The notes below the pieces were generated by a model, which saw only the letters and a program-made list of their open reading frames with translations, was not told where the DNA came from and ran no database searches. 47,587 nucleotides of DNA, taken from contig JAFTLD010000013.1 in NCBI GenBank assembly GCA_017452945.1, forward strand, positions 1 to 47,587. The letters are read 5' to 3'. Source of the stretch: Clostridia bacterium. Lineage in GTDB: Bacteria > Bacillota_A > Clostridia > Oscillospirales > CAG-272. The translations under genes and the position numbers were made by a program. Below are positions 15,539-22,967 of this stretch, piece by piece (the first letter of the stretch is position 1; each line of letters starts with the position of its first letter).

Positions 15539-17326
15539 ATGAAGATCACAAACGACATCAAATATATCGGCGTAAACGACAGAAAGATCGACCTGTTTGA
15601 AGGACAGTACCGCGTGCCGAACGGCATGGCCTACAACTCCTACGCCATCATAGACAGCATGATTGCCATCATGGATACGGTGGACGCAGGCTTTACCCAC
15701 GAATGGCTGGACAACATCCGCGACACGCTCGGCTCCCGCAAGCCCGATTTTCTGATCGTGCAGCACATGGAGCCCGACCACTCCGCAAACATCATACAAT
15801 TTGCAAAGACCTACCCCGAGGCTAAGATCGTTTCCTCTTCCAAGGCATTTCGCATGATGCAGAATTTCTTTGGTACCGACTTTGCGGATCGACGCATCGT
15901 GGTAGACGAGGGCGACGTGCTGGAGCTGGGATATCACAAGCTGCACTTTGTATCCGCTCCCATGGTGCACTGGCCCGAGGTCATTGTCACTTACGATTCT
16001 ACAGACAAGGTGCTGTTCTCTGCCGACGGCTTTGGCAAATTCGGCACGACAGACGCAGCAGAGCCCTGGGCAGACGAGGCAAGACGCTACTACATCGGCA
16101 TCGTCGGCAAATACGGCGCACAGGTACAGGCGCTGCTCAAAAAGGCAGCAGGACTGGATATCGAGATCATCTGCCCCTTGCACGGCCCGGTGCTCTCGGA
16201 AAATCTCGGCTATTATCTGGATCTTTATAACACCTGGTCGAGCTACCAACCCGAGCAGGACGGCATTGTGATTGCCTACACCTCGGTATACGGCAACACG
16301 GGCAAGGCCGTCATGCAGCTTGCGGAAAAGCTCAAAGCCAACGGCGCGCCCGCAGTGGTCGTGCATGACCTTGCAAGATGTGACATGGCCGAGGCGGTGG
16401 CAGACGCTTTCAAGTACAGCAAGCTGGTGCTGGCAACCACCACCTATAATGCGGATATTTTCCCCTTCATGCGTGAATATATCAATCATCTGACCGAGCG
16501 TAATTTCCAAAACCGCACGGTTGCCATGATCGAAAACGGCAGCTGGGCTCCCCAGGCCGTCAAGGTCATGAAGCGCATGCTGGAGGGCAGCAAGAATATC
16601 ACCTACACCGACACCACGGTCAAGATCATGTCCGCGCTGAGCAGCGAGAACGGTGAGCAGATCGAAAAAATGGCAGAGGAGCTGTGCCGCGAATATCTTG
16701 CGCAGCGCGACGACACCGCCAACAAAAACGATATGACCGCTCTGTTCAACATCGGTTACGGCCTTTACGTGATCACATCCAACGACGGCCAGAAGGATAA
16801 CGGCCTGATCGTCAACACGGTCACGCAGGTCACCAACACGCCCAACCGCCTGGCAGTCACCATCAACAAGGAAAACTACTCGCACCACGTCATCAAGCAG
16901 ACCGGCAAGATGAACATCAACTGTCTGAGTGTAGACGCTCCCTTCGCCGTGTTTGAAAAGTTCGGCTTCCAAAGCGGCAGAAACGTAGATAAATTTGCTG
17001 ACTGCACTCCGCTCCGCTCGGATAACGGCCTTGTATTCCTGCCCAGATATATCAATTCCTTTATGTCGCTCTCTGTGGAGCAGTACGTGGATCTCGGCAC
17101 GCACGGCATGTTTATCTGCTCTATCACCGAGGCGCGTGTGCTTTCCGATAAGGAAACCATGACCTACACCTATTATCATCAGCACGTCAAGCCCAAGCCT
17201 CAGACCGAGGGCGTCAAGGGCTACGTTTGCACCATCTGCGGCTACGTTCACGAAGGCGAGCTGCCCGAGGACTTTATCTGCCCGCTTTGCAAGCACCCTG
17301 CCTCGGATTTCGTGGAGATCAAGTAA
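15539..17326 (+). CDS. four-module flavodiiron protein (diiron, flavodoxin, flavin reductase, rubredoxin)
   Basis: 595 residues. A metallo-beta-lactamase-like diiron domain (1-240) has all ligands: H76-x-E78-x-D80-H81, H144, D163 and H215. A flavodoxin domain begins at about 243 (AYTSVYGNTGKA). A flavin-reductase-like domain spans about 400-540 (NIGYGLYVITS, NTVTQVTNTPN). A rubredoxin ends the protein (YVCTICGYVHEGELPEDF, then CPLC). Flavodiiron proteins reduce O2 to water and/or NO to N2O; the fused reductase and rubredoxin would carry electrons from NAD(P)H to the diiron site within one chain. The ATG at 15539 follows an ACGGAGG. Desulfoferrodoxin follows 38 bases later. Protects an anaerobe against oxygen or NO. 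Confidence 0.93.
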   Translation: MKITNDIKYIGVNDRKIDLFEGQYRVPNGMAYNSYAIIDSMIAIMDTVDAGFTHEWLDNIRDTLGSRKPDFLIVQHMEPDHSANIIQFAKTYPEAKIVSSSKAFRMMQNFFGTDFADRRIVVDEGDVLELGYHKLHFVSAPMVHWPEVIVTYDSTDKVLFSADGFGKFGTTDAAEPWADEARRYYIGIVGKYGAQVQALLKKAAGLDIEIICPLHGPVLSENLGYYLDLYNTWSSYQPEQDGIVIAYTSVYGNTGKAVMQLAEKLKANGAPAVVVHDLARCDMAEAVADAFKYSKLVLATTTYNADIFPFMREYINHLTERNFQNRTVAMIENGSWAPQAVKVMKRMLEGSKNITYTDTTVKIMSALSSENGEQIEKMAEELCREYLAQRDDTANKNDMTALFNIGYGLYVITSNDGQKDNGLIVNTVTQVTNTPNRLAVTINKENYSHHVIKQTGKMNINCLSVDAPFAVFEKFGFQSGRNVDKFADCTPLRSDNGLVFLPRYINSFMSLSVEQYVDLGTHGMFICSITEARVLSDKETMTYTYYHQHVKPKPQTEGVKGYVCTICGYVHEGELPEDFICPLCKHPASDFVEIK

Positions 17327-17364
17327 TCAAATCAAATAAAACATTATCAAAGGAGATCATAACT

Positions 17365-17745
17365 ATGTGTGAAACCAAATTCTATATTTGCGAAAAGTGC
17401 GGCAACTTGGTAGGTGCCATTCATGAATCCGGCGTTCCCATGAAGTGCTGCGGGCAAAGCATGACCAAGATCGAAGCAGGCACGGTGGAAGCAAGCCGCG
17501 AAAAGCATATCCCCGTTGTCACGGTTGAAGGTGACAAGGTGATCGTCACCGTTGGCTCGGTATCTCACCCCATGGTTCCCGAGCACAGCATCGAGTGGGT
17601 CTATCTGCAGACAAGCAAGGGCGGCCAGCGCAAGTGCCTGAGTGCAGGCGAAGCTCCCACCGTCACCTTCGCTCTGTGCGACGAGCAGCCCGTTGCCGTG
17701 TACGCTTACTGCAATCTGCACGGACTTTGGAAGACCGAGCTCTGA
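17365..17745 (+). CDS. dfx: desulfoferrodoxin (class I superoxide reductase)
   Basis: 126 residues, the usual length. The N-terminal desulforedoxin domain binds a FeCys4 centre (C9, C12, C28, C29). The C-terminal domain has the catalytic FeHis4Cys centre: E46-K47-H48, H68 (SHPM), H74 (PEHSIEW), C116 and H119 (CNLHG). The enzyme reduces superoxide to hydrogen peroxide without producing oxygen and receives electrons from rubredoxin. AAAGGAG sits upstream of the ATG at 17365. It is co-transcribed with the flavodiiron gene, whose rubredoxin module is a plausible electron donor. Confidence 0.96.
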   Translation: MCETKFYICEKCGNLVGAIHESGVPMKCCGQSMTKIEAGTVEASREKHIPVVTVEGDKVIVTVGSVSHPMVPEHSIEWVYLQTSKGGQRKCLSAGEAPTVTFALCDEQPVAVYAYCNLHGLWKTEL

Positions 17746-17831
17746 GAAAGAACACTTGACGTCAATTTGACATAACATGAACAAGGGGCCGGCATTTCGC
17801 GCCCAATGTGATTCAGTTAAGAGTTTGTAAT

Positions 17832-17925
17832 TCCCGCCCCGTCATCCTCGAGCAAGCCCCCGCCAAGATTCTTCGCTATGCTCGAGAATGACAGGCAGGG
17901 CACCGCGAAGGATCTTGGGGCGGGA
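17832..17925. repeat. MITE/REP-like imperfect palindrome
   Basis: Outer arms TCCCGCCCC / GGGGCGGGA enclose GTCATCCTCGAG / CTCGAGAATGAC and AAGATTCTTCGC / GCGAAGGATCTT, each with one mismatch. Interleaved inverted segments of this type are spread through many bacterial genomes. Lies between dfx and the ZIP gene. Confidence 0.6.
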
Positions 17926-18005
17926 TATCTTACTGTCTCTGAACTCAATGATATTGGCACTATTTGCTGCACGTCAGCCATATTACTTTACATCCGGAGA
18001 TTTTT

Positions 18006-18770
18006 ATGGAACTTGTATTATTGACAGCGCTCGGCGTTGGCGGTGCGACCGTCATCGGTGCCGTGATCGGCTTTATTTTCAAAAAAATATCTCATACCTT
18101 CTCGGATATCGTGCTGGCCTTTGCCGCAGGTGTCATGCTGGCAGCGGCTGTGCTGGGTTTGATCCTTCCCTCTGCCGAATACGGCATGGCGGATCTTGGC
18201 GCATGGGGACTGCTCATCACGGTTGCAGGCATATTCGCAGGTGCGCTTTGCCTGAACTTGATCGACAAATTGGTGCCGCATCTGCACAAGCTTGCAGGTG
18301 TGGAGGATGAATCCCACAACAATGCAAGCCTCTCGCGCGTGCTCTTGTTCGTGACGGCCATCGCCATTCACAATCTGCCCGAGGGCATTGCGGCAGGCGT
18401 GGGCTTTGGCGCGGGCGATACCTCGCAAGCGCTGATCATCGCGGGCGGCATCGCGCTGCAGAATATTCCCGAAGGCATGGTGATCATCGGGCCTATGCTG
18501 GCGGCAGGCGTTAAACCGGGCAGAACCTTTGTGCTGGCTATGATGACGGGGCTTGTCGAGGTGGTTGGCACGCTGCTTGGCTACTTCGCGGTCAGCATCG
18601 CATCCGCCATCCTTCCCTTTGCGCTTGCCTTTGCGGGCGGCACCATGCTGTACGTCATCAGCGACGAGATGATCCCCGAAACGCACGCGCACGGACATCA
18701 GCGCGGTGCAACCTATGCGCTATTGGTAGGCTTTTGCGTGATGTTGGTCACCGACGTGCTGTTGGGGTAA
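18006..18770 (+). CDS. ZIP-family divalent metal transporter
   Basis: 254 residues with eight predicted helices. The conserved metal-path motifs are HNLPEGIAAGVGFGAG in helix 4 and QNIPEGMVIIGP in helix 5. This is the ZupT/GufA type of ZIP, importing Zn, Fe or Mn. The cytoplasmic loop is short (VPHLHKLAGVED) and a His pair occurs near the end (ETHAHGHQ). The ATG at 18006 follows CCGGAGA; a start 42 bases upstream has no binding site. Monocistronic with its own terminator. Metal preference cannot be predicted. Confidence 0.9.
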   Translation: MELVLLTALGVGGATVIGAVIGFIFKKISHTFSDIVLAFAAGVMLAAAVLGLILPSAEYGMADLGAWGLLITVAGIFAGALCLNLIDKLVPHLHKLAGVEDESHNNASLSRVLLFVTAIAIHNLPEGIAAGVGFGAGDTSQALIIAGGIALQNIPEGMVIIGPMLAAGVKPGRTFVLAMMTGLVEVVGTLLGYFAVSIASAILPFALAFAGGTMLYVISDEMIPETHAHGHQRGATYALLVGFCVMLVTDVLLG

Positions 18771-18794
18771 TACACAAATAAGCATTGCAGCAAT

Positions 18795-18825
18795 GCGGGC
18801 GGCCACAGGTCGCCCGCTTTTCTTT
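18795..18825 (+). terminator. rho-independent terminator after the ZIP gene
   Basis: Stem GCGGGCG / CGCCCGC followed by TTTTCTTT. Confidence 0.8.
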
Positions 18826-18937
18826 GCCTTTCGATTTAATAATTTTTCATACTTTTTGCCCGTTTTTTGTGATATAATGAAAACATAAAAAATATTTTCA
18901 ACTTTTTTCAAAACATCTGAACTTTTTGCAAAAAAAA

Positions 18938-18954
18938 GCGTCTATATAGGTGAA
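18938..18954 (+). promoter_or_regulatory. 17-base motif GCGTCTATATAGGTGAA, copy 1
   Basis: Identical to 21740-21756. CGTC is a typical -10 core for ECF sigma factors, and TGAAC-like sequence lies 16 bases upstream of it here (TGAAC at about 18918-18922). Both copies precede a small membrane or lipoprotein gene. Confidence 0.4.
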
Positions 18955-18985
18955 AAGAAAAATGAAAATTCGGAAGGAGCATATC

Positions 18986-19312
18986 ATGAAAACCAAATCA
19001 TTGATCACGGGCATCATTGCAGCGCTTTCTCCATTTCCTATGGTTATTTTTACAGTTCTTTGGTGTTGGACAATATTCTTTGGCATATACCTTGGCGCAC
19101 TGGACGGACCTTTGCCCGCACCGGATTGGATATTGGTTGTGTCTTTGCTTCCCCTTTGGATCAGCCCTCTGCTGGGCGTAGCAGGTATTGTTCATGGCAT
19201 TATTGACCGAAAAGCACCGCTTGCATGGCTGAGCATCGTCCTTTCGGTAGTATGCCTGCTTGGAAACGCGTTGCTGATCGGCGGTATGGCATATCTCGGC
19301 AGCAGGTTTTGA
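18986..19312 (+). CDS. small hypothetical membrane protein
   Basis: 108 residues with about three hydrophobic helices (7-35, 45-66, 75-103). Not recognised as a known family. GGAAGGAG lies ten bases before the ATG at 18986; an ATG in the same frame at 18962, just after AGGTGA, is a possible alternative giving eight more residues. First of a group of small membrane genes ahead of the pyr operon. Function unknown. Confidence 0.65.
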   Translation: MKTKSLITGIIAALSPFPMVIFTVLWCWTIFFGIYLGALDGPLPAPDWILVVSLLPLWISPLLGVAGIVHGIIDRKAPLAWLSIVLSVVCLLGNALLIGGMAYLGSRF

Positions 19313-19334
19313 CCGTGACTCAGCACATATATAG

Positions 19335-19354
19335 GGGAGATTTACGAATCTCCC
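19335..19354 (+). terminator. short hairpin after the small membrane gene
   Basis: GGGAGATT-TACG-AATCTCCC, a perfect 8-bp stem with a tetraloop. No T-run follows, so termination is uncertain. Confidence 0.4.
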
Positions 19355-19383
19355 GCGTAAAATCTAAGTAACCACACGCGCAG

Positions 19384-19412
19384 TTGACAAACCGCGGATT
19401 CGGGTATACAAT
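19384..19412 (+). promoter_or_regulatory. predicted sigma-A promoter
   Basis: TTGACA at 19384-19389, 17-base spacer, TACAAT at 19407-19412. It drives the frameshifted gene at 19451. Confidence 0.8.
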
Positions 19413-19450
19413 ATGGATAGATTCACTACGTCAAGAAAGGAAAAAGAATC

Positions 19451-19878
19451 ATGGAAAACAACACTTTTGTAACCGAAACCGACGTGAAAACGCGCAAATT
19501 CAATTTTTCAAGCCCCTGCTCTTTGTCGGCATCTTCTTATCCTTGCTTGCATGTTCTGGCTTTTTGATCGCATGGCAGACCTTCGTGTTTTTTGAATCCT
19601 TCGTGATCGTGATATGCCTTGTCGGTTATCTGAGCGGCAAGGGCAAATCCGATTGGAGCCTGCACTTTGAAAACGACGTGCTGACGCTGACCAACAACGC
19701 AAACGGTCAGACCTATTCGGTATGGGATATTCCCGCGTCCGACATTATCATCAAGCAATCCAAGCAGGATATCAAGCGTGATTATTGCAATTTGGTTATC
19801 AAAAACACCGTGTTTGGCTTTTACGGTGTCAGACGCTGCAGCGCCCTGCGCGAGTACATCAAACAGAATTACAGATGA
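19451..19878 (+). pseudogene. frameshifted small membrane protein gene
   Basis: An ATG at 19451 with AAAGGA upstream opens MENNTFVTETDVKTRKFNF and then shifts out of frame. The rest of a plausible protein (FKPLLFVGIFLSLLACSGF, one or two helices, then a soluble domain ending REYIKQNYR) continues in the next frame. Adding one T to the run at 19504-19508 would restore a single product of about 142 residues. The soluble part ([14 protein letters not shown]...WDIPASDI) resembles bacterial PH-like domains, but this is weak. Either a recent loss-of-function indel or a sequencing error in a homopolymer. Confidence 0.65.
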
Positions 19879-20002
19879 TCCAAATAAGTTCTTTGTGCCT
19901 GATCGGGCTGTCGGGGACGTCAGCCCCTACCGCCGGATGGCTTGCACGACCGATGGAGAGCACCGCCCTCTGCAAACATGTGCCCGAACGGGTGAATTAT
20001 TG

Positions 20003-20031
20003 TTGACAAACCGCGATTTTTGTACTATAAT
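20003..20031 (+). promoter_or_regulatory. predicted sigma-A promoter of xpt
   Basis: TTGACA at 20003-20008, 17-base spacer, TATAAT at 20026-20031. The transcript leader would be only about 25 bases, too short for a purine riboswitch. Confidence 0.85.
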
Positions 20032-20062
20032 GGGAGTAACATCATCACTCTTGGAGGTCATC

Positions 20063-20644
20063 ATGAACTTTTTGGAAGAACGCATTCTCAAGGACGGCCT
20101 TGTAAAACCCGGCAATGTACTCAAGGTTGACAGCTTTCTGAACCACCAGATGGACGTTGTGCTGCTCGATCAGCTCGGACAAGCTTTTTATGAGCGATTC
20201 AAGGACAAGGGCATTACCAAAATTCTGACCATTGAGGCATCCGGCATTGCCATTGCCTGCGCGGCAGCCAAGTATTTTAACGTTCCTGTGGTATTTGCCA
20301 AGAAATCCAAGAGCATCAATATCGACGGTGACGTATACGTGGCAGAGGTGGAATCCTTTACGCACAAAAACAAGAACACCGTCATTGTTTCCAAGAAGTT
20401 TTTGCGCCCCGGTGAGCACGTGCTGATCATTGACGATTTCCTTGCCAACGGCTGTGCTTTGCAGGGCTTGATCTCGATCACAGAGTCGGCTTGTGCCAGC
20501 GTTGAGGGCATCGGTATTGCGGTGGAAAAGGGCTTCCAGCATGGCGGCCGCGTCATCCGCAACCTTGGCTACGATCTCTACTCTGTTGCAATCGTGGATG
20601 AAATGAATGCCGAAACAGGCGAAATTGTGTTCAGAGAACAGTAA
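20063..20644 (+). CDS. xpt: xanthine phosphoribosyltransferase
   Basis: 193 residues, matching the 194 of B. subtilis Xpt. It starts [12 protein letters not shown], has the purine PRTase core, and shows the PRPP-binding motif [16 protein letters not shown] with the acidic pair. The enzyme makes XMP from xanthine and PRPP in purine salvage. TTGGAGG precedes the ATG at 20063. It has its own strong promoter and terminator. Unlike the riboswitch-controlled xpt of B. subtilis, the leader is too short for a guanine aptamer, and no pbuX-type permease gene follows. Confidence 0.93.
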   Translation: MNFLEERILKDGLVKPGNVLKVDSFLNHQMDVVLLDQLGQAFYERFKDKGITKILTIEASGIAIACAAAKYFNVPVVFAKKSKSINIDGDVYVAEVESFTHKNKNTVIVSKKFLRPGEHVLIIDDFLANGCALQGLISITESACASVEGIGIAVEKGFQHGGRVIRNLGYDLYSVAIVDEMNAETGEIVFREQ

Positions 20645-20666
20645 TACAGACAAAAAGCGGCTTTTT

Positions 20667-20702
20667 TGCGCAACTTCTCACAAGGAAGTTGCGCATTTTT
20701 AT
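20667..20702 (+). terminator. rho-independent terminator after xpt
   Basis: Stem TGCGCAACTTC / GAAGTTGCGCA followed by TTTTT. Confidence 0.9.
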
Positions 20703-20869
20703 TCGCCTTTGGCGAGTTCTATTGCTTCGCAGTGATATTCGGCTTACGCCGAGTGTTATTCGCTGCGCGAATTTTATGGCGAATAAAATATCACTGTGAG
20801 GCAAAGCCGAACAATATCACTACACGGCGAAGCCGTATAATATCACTCCGACGAAGTCGGAATATCACT
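20697..20869. repeat. palindromic intergenic repeat family, copy 1, with ATATCACT array
   Basis: Terminal inverted repeats TTTTATTCGCC (20697-20707) and GGCGAATAAAA (20778-20788) enclose a core around GCAGTGATATTCGGCTTACG. The core is shared with 38034-38146 and, reversed, with 47426-47587. To the right, ATATCACT occurs several times, each separated by a small hairpin such as CGGCGAAGCCG or CCGACGAAGTCGG. Non-coding. Confidence 0.75.
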
Positions 20870-20870
20870 C

Positions 20871-20899
20871 TTGCTTTCTTTGATGATTTGTGCTATAAT
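20871..20899 (+). promoter_or_regulatory. predicted sigma-A promoter
   Basis: TTGCTT at 20871-20876, 17-base spacer, TATAAT at 20894-20899. The next gene is 260 bases downstream (21162), beyond MITE-like hairpins. Confidence 0.6.
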
Positions 20900-20915
20900 A
20901 AGGCTAACGGAAAGC

Positions 20916-21056
20916 CTTCCTCCGAGAGGAAGTTGGCACGCGTAGCGTGACTAAAGGAACCTGCGTTACTTTGAGTTTAGATTGACTTTATAGCAACGCG
21001 CTCTCCCTCAGTCACCTTCTGTGACAGCTCCCTCCCGGAGTGAGCCTATGGACGCG
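20916..21056. repeat. MITE-like hairpin segments
   Basis: Contains CTTCCTC-CGA-GAGGAAG (20916-20932), CACGC-GTA-GCGTG (20937-20949), GTCAC-CTTCT-GTGAC and a CTCCCTCCCGGAGTGAG segment near 21020-21050. Similar blocks are common non-coding repeats of gut Firmicutes. No gene is supported in 20645-21161. Confidence 0.5.
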
Positions 21057-21161
21057 CTCGCAAATCTTTAGGAGTATGGGCTTTGCCCGAATCATTTGTA
21101 TTACAAAGTCGAAACTTGCGCGATAAAACAGAGCGGTGAAAAGAATTTGGAGACGGTTAGA

Positions 21162-21491
21162 ATGAATGAGCAGATTAAAGAATATATAGCTAAATACCCA
21201 ACCGGCATTATTGATATGTACAATGCTTTAAGAAAACTGATTTTTGATAGTGTTTCATCTGAACCACGGGAAACGATGTGGGCAAAACTCCCAACATATT
21301 CTGTTGGTGAATCCTTTGTAAGACTGATTCCATTCAAAGACCATATCAACATTGAAGCAAAAGCGATATCGGAAAACAAGAAAATGTTATCAGGTTATAA
21401 AGTAACGCCTAAGGGTATGCTGCAAATTTTCTTGAACCAGGATATTCCTGCCGACCTATTGCAAAAAATATTTTTTGAAACATTAGGCTGA
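21162..21491 (+). CDS. DUF1801-like small protein
   Basis: 109 residues. The pattern MNEQIKEYIAKYP, DMYNALRKLIFDS, WAKLPTYSVG, FKDHINIEAKA and KGMLQIFLNQDIP is like the YdhG/DUF1801 group, whose members include putative iron-chaperone-like proteins; the biochemical role is unproven. GGAG precedes the ATG at 21162 with a long spacing. The gene is clearly AT-richer than the pyr operon or the surrounding core genes, suggesting acquisition. It is flanked by intergenic repeats and a strong hairpin. Confidence 0.65.
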   Translation: MNEQIKEYIAKYPTGIIDMYNALRKLIFDSVSSEPRETMWAKLPTYSVGESFVRLIPFKDHINIEAKAISENKKMLSGYKVTPKGMLQIFLNQDIPADLLQKIFFETLG

Positions 21492-21521
21492 AAAATGCCG
21501 GCTTACCGAACAGAACAAACG

Positions 21522-21555
21522 AACCCCGACAGATTTTTGAAAATCTGTCGGGGTT
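21522..21555 (+). terminator. strong hairpin after the DUF1801-like gene
   Basis: Perfect 15-bp stem AACCCCGACAGATTT / AAATCTGTCGGGGTT with loop TTGA. The T-run after it is poor, so it is terminator-like only. Confidence 0.5.
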
Positions 21556-21739
21556 ATACCTTTGCTTTCTGCGGAGCAATTATGCCTTTTAGGACAGACG
21601 AGGACGCCTGTCCTTACAATTCAATTTGCAAACTTCCTTACGATAAGCAGCCTTTCAGAGCCGCTTTTGCTTTTTAGGGTGAATTTACAGTTTATTTACA
21701 ATATTTTCGCCAAAACAGTGAGATTAATTTTTCTAAAAT

Positions 21740-21756
21740 GCGTCTATATAGGTGAA
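21740..21756 (+). promoter_or_regulatory. 17-base motif GCGTCTATATAGGTGAA, copy 2
   Basis: Identical to 18938-18954. It lies upstream of a direct-repeat pair and a separate sigma-A promoter. Confidence 0.4.
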
Positions 21757-21761
21757 GACAA

Positions 21762-21796
21762 TTTGGGATAAACGGTCTTATTTTGGGATAAACGGT
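21762..21796 (+). promoter_or_regulatory. direct repeats upstream of a promoter, LytTR-like
   Basis: TTTGGGATAAACGGT occurs at 21762-21776 and 21782-21796, a 20-base period (about two helical turns), ending three bases before the -35. On the other strand each holds ACCGTTTAT, which fits the LytTR-family half-site pattern (T/A)(A/C)(C/A)GTTN(A/G)(T/G). Confidence 0.5.
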
Positions 21797-21798
21797 AT

Positions 21799-21827
21799 TT
21801 GACAGCAAGCATGGTATGTGATATAAT
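21799..21827 (+). promoter_or_regulatory. predicted sigma-A promoter of the small lipoprotein gene
   Basis: TTGACA at 21799-21804, 17-base spacer, TATAAT at 21822-21827 preceded by TGA. Confidence 0.85.
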
Positions 21828-21854
21828 GAGAACTGAACACGAGAGGAGAGGCAA

Positions 21855-22282
21855 ATGAAAAAATTCGTCAGAATCCTGCTGCTCGCCTTGATCGTATTGC
21901 TTTGCACAGCGTCGTTTGCGCCTGCGATCCCGATTGGTACGAGGGGCGTCGCCCTGTCGATCAGCCCGGCACCAAATGGGTGTGCGAGGAATACAATATG
22001 TCTTTTGAGGTCGGTAAGGACGGCCTTGTCAAAAACGGTGTTTTCAAAACCGAGGACGGAGATATTGCCTTTGATTTACTGTGGGCTGTGGGAACTACTA
22101 ATGTAATCGTATATGACGCAGATTCGTTCAAAAAAGTCGATGATCACACCATAGACTACGACACTCTTTTTGATGGGACTTGTGAGTTTGGCAGAAAGGA
22201 ATTTGAAATTTATGTCAAAAGTGATCTCTACGATTACTTCCCCGACAGCTGCACGCTGCGATTCGTTCGGGTGGAAGAATGA
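21855..22282 (+). pseudogene. frameshifted small lipoprotein gene
   Basis: GAGGAGAGG precedes the ATG at 21855. Frame one gives a signal peptide (MKKFVRILLLALIVLLCTAS) and is then nonsense. The adjacent frame carries the mature part, beginning CACDPDWYEGRRPVDQPGT and ending TLRFVRVEE. One extra T near 21919-21921 would join them as MKKFV...TASFCAC-DPDW, i.e. a lipoprotein of about 142 residues with a Cys at the cleavage site. The mature domain (WVCEEYNMSFEV, GDIAFDLLWAVGTTNVIVYDAD) is not a family I recognise by function. Promoter and ribosome site are intact, so the indel is recent or an assembly error. Confidence 0.65.
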
Positions 22283-22305
22283 ATCACCGTAAAGGAGATA
22301 AAAGA

Positions 22306-22539
22306 ATGAAAGCATTGAGTATCATCAGTTTTATTTTGGCAGTCTTGGGACTGGTCATGACAATCGCCGGCTTTTTCATGGACAGCTATCTCGGCCCGGT
22401 CGGCAGTTATATCTGGCGCACAGCTGAGTTGCTTTTGCTTACAGGCTATCTGGTCATCTTTCCCATTGTCTTATACAAAGCAAAAAAGGATTCACAAAAA
22501 GAAACCGACAAGGATCACGATCAAGGAGACGGGCAATGA
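22306..22539 (+). CDS. small hypothetical membrane protein
   Basis: 77 residues with two helices (about 2-24 and 34-56) and a charged C-terminal tail (KAKKDSQKETDKDHDQGDG). AAAGGAG lies before the ATG at 22306. It starts 23 bases after the frameshifted lipoprotein gene and is probably co-transcribed with it. No recognised family. Confidence 0.65.
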   Translation: MKALSIISFILAVLGLVMTIAGFFMDSYLGPVGSYIWRTAELLLLTGYLVIFPIVLYKAKKDSQKETDKDHDQGDGQ

Positions 22540-22584
22540 AATTCACAACTACACATCCCACACACTGATACATAAGGAGAAATT

Positions 22585-22893
22585 ATGACTGTATTGCAAA
22601 GCACATCATTCGGGCTTGTTGATTCCATATTGCTTGAGATTTTTTTAACCGCTGTGATCGTCATACTGCTTGGCGCAGCCGGCTATCTTCTTCTCTTCTG
22701 TTCCATCTTAGACGACCGCAGAGATGCGAGAAGAAAGCACAGAGCAAACCGCACAGGAAACCCGTGGGATCGCATGATCCCCCAAGAAGAAGTCTCTGCT
22801 CCGAGAGATTACAAGCATATCGTCGTTGGGCTGATCCTTTTGGGACTGGCGATCGTTGCGATCATTGCGCTGGTTTTTGTCGTTTCAAAATAG
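22585..22893 (+). CDS. small hypothetical membrane protein
   Basis: 102 residues. Helices at about 14-42 and 80-100 flank a basic loop (DDRRDARRKHRANRTGNPW). TAAGGAG precedes the ATG. Part of the same run of short membrane genes, 45 bases after its neighbour. Function unknown. Confidence 0.7.
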   Translation: MTVLQSTSFGLVDSILLEIFLTAVIVILLGAAGYLLLFCSILDDRRDARRKHRANRTGNPWDRMIPQEEVSAPRDYKHIVVGLILLGLAIVAIIALVFVVSK

Positions 22894-22967
22894 TACGGAT
22901 TCGACTTTGATTTTTACGTTATTTTTCATTCATATGAGAACGTTTATTTACGCGAAAGGAGAACTCC

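Noticed and set aside
14702..17296. 864-codon minus-strand open frame over the ferredoxin and flavodiiron genes
   Set aside because: Shadow of verified genes with full catalytic motifs on the other strand.
20789..20869. Possible CRISPR array from repeated ATATCACT
   Set aside because: Repeat unit is only about 8 bases, the separators are hairpins rather than unique spacers, and no cas gene is present.
21855..22282. Programmed frameshifting to join the two halves
   Set aside because: No slippery heptamer followed by a strong structure is visible at the junction; a simple missing T is more likely.
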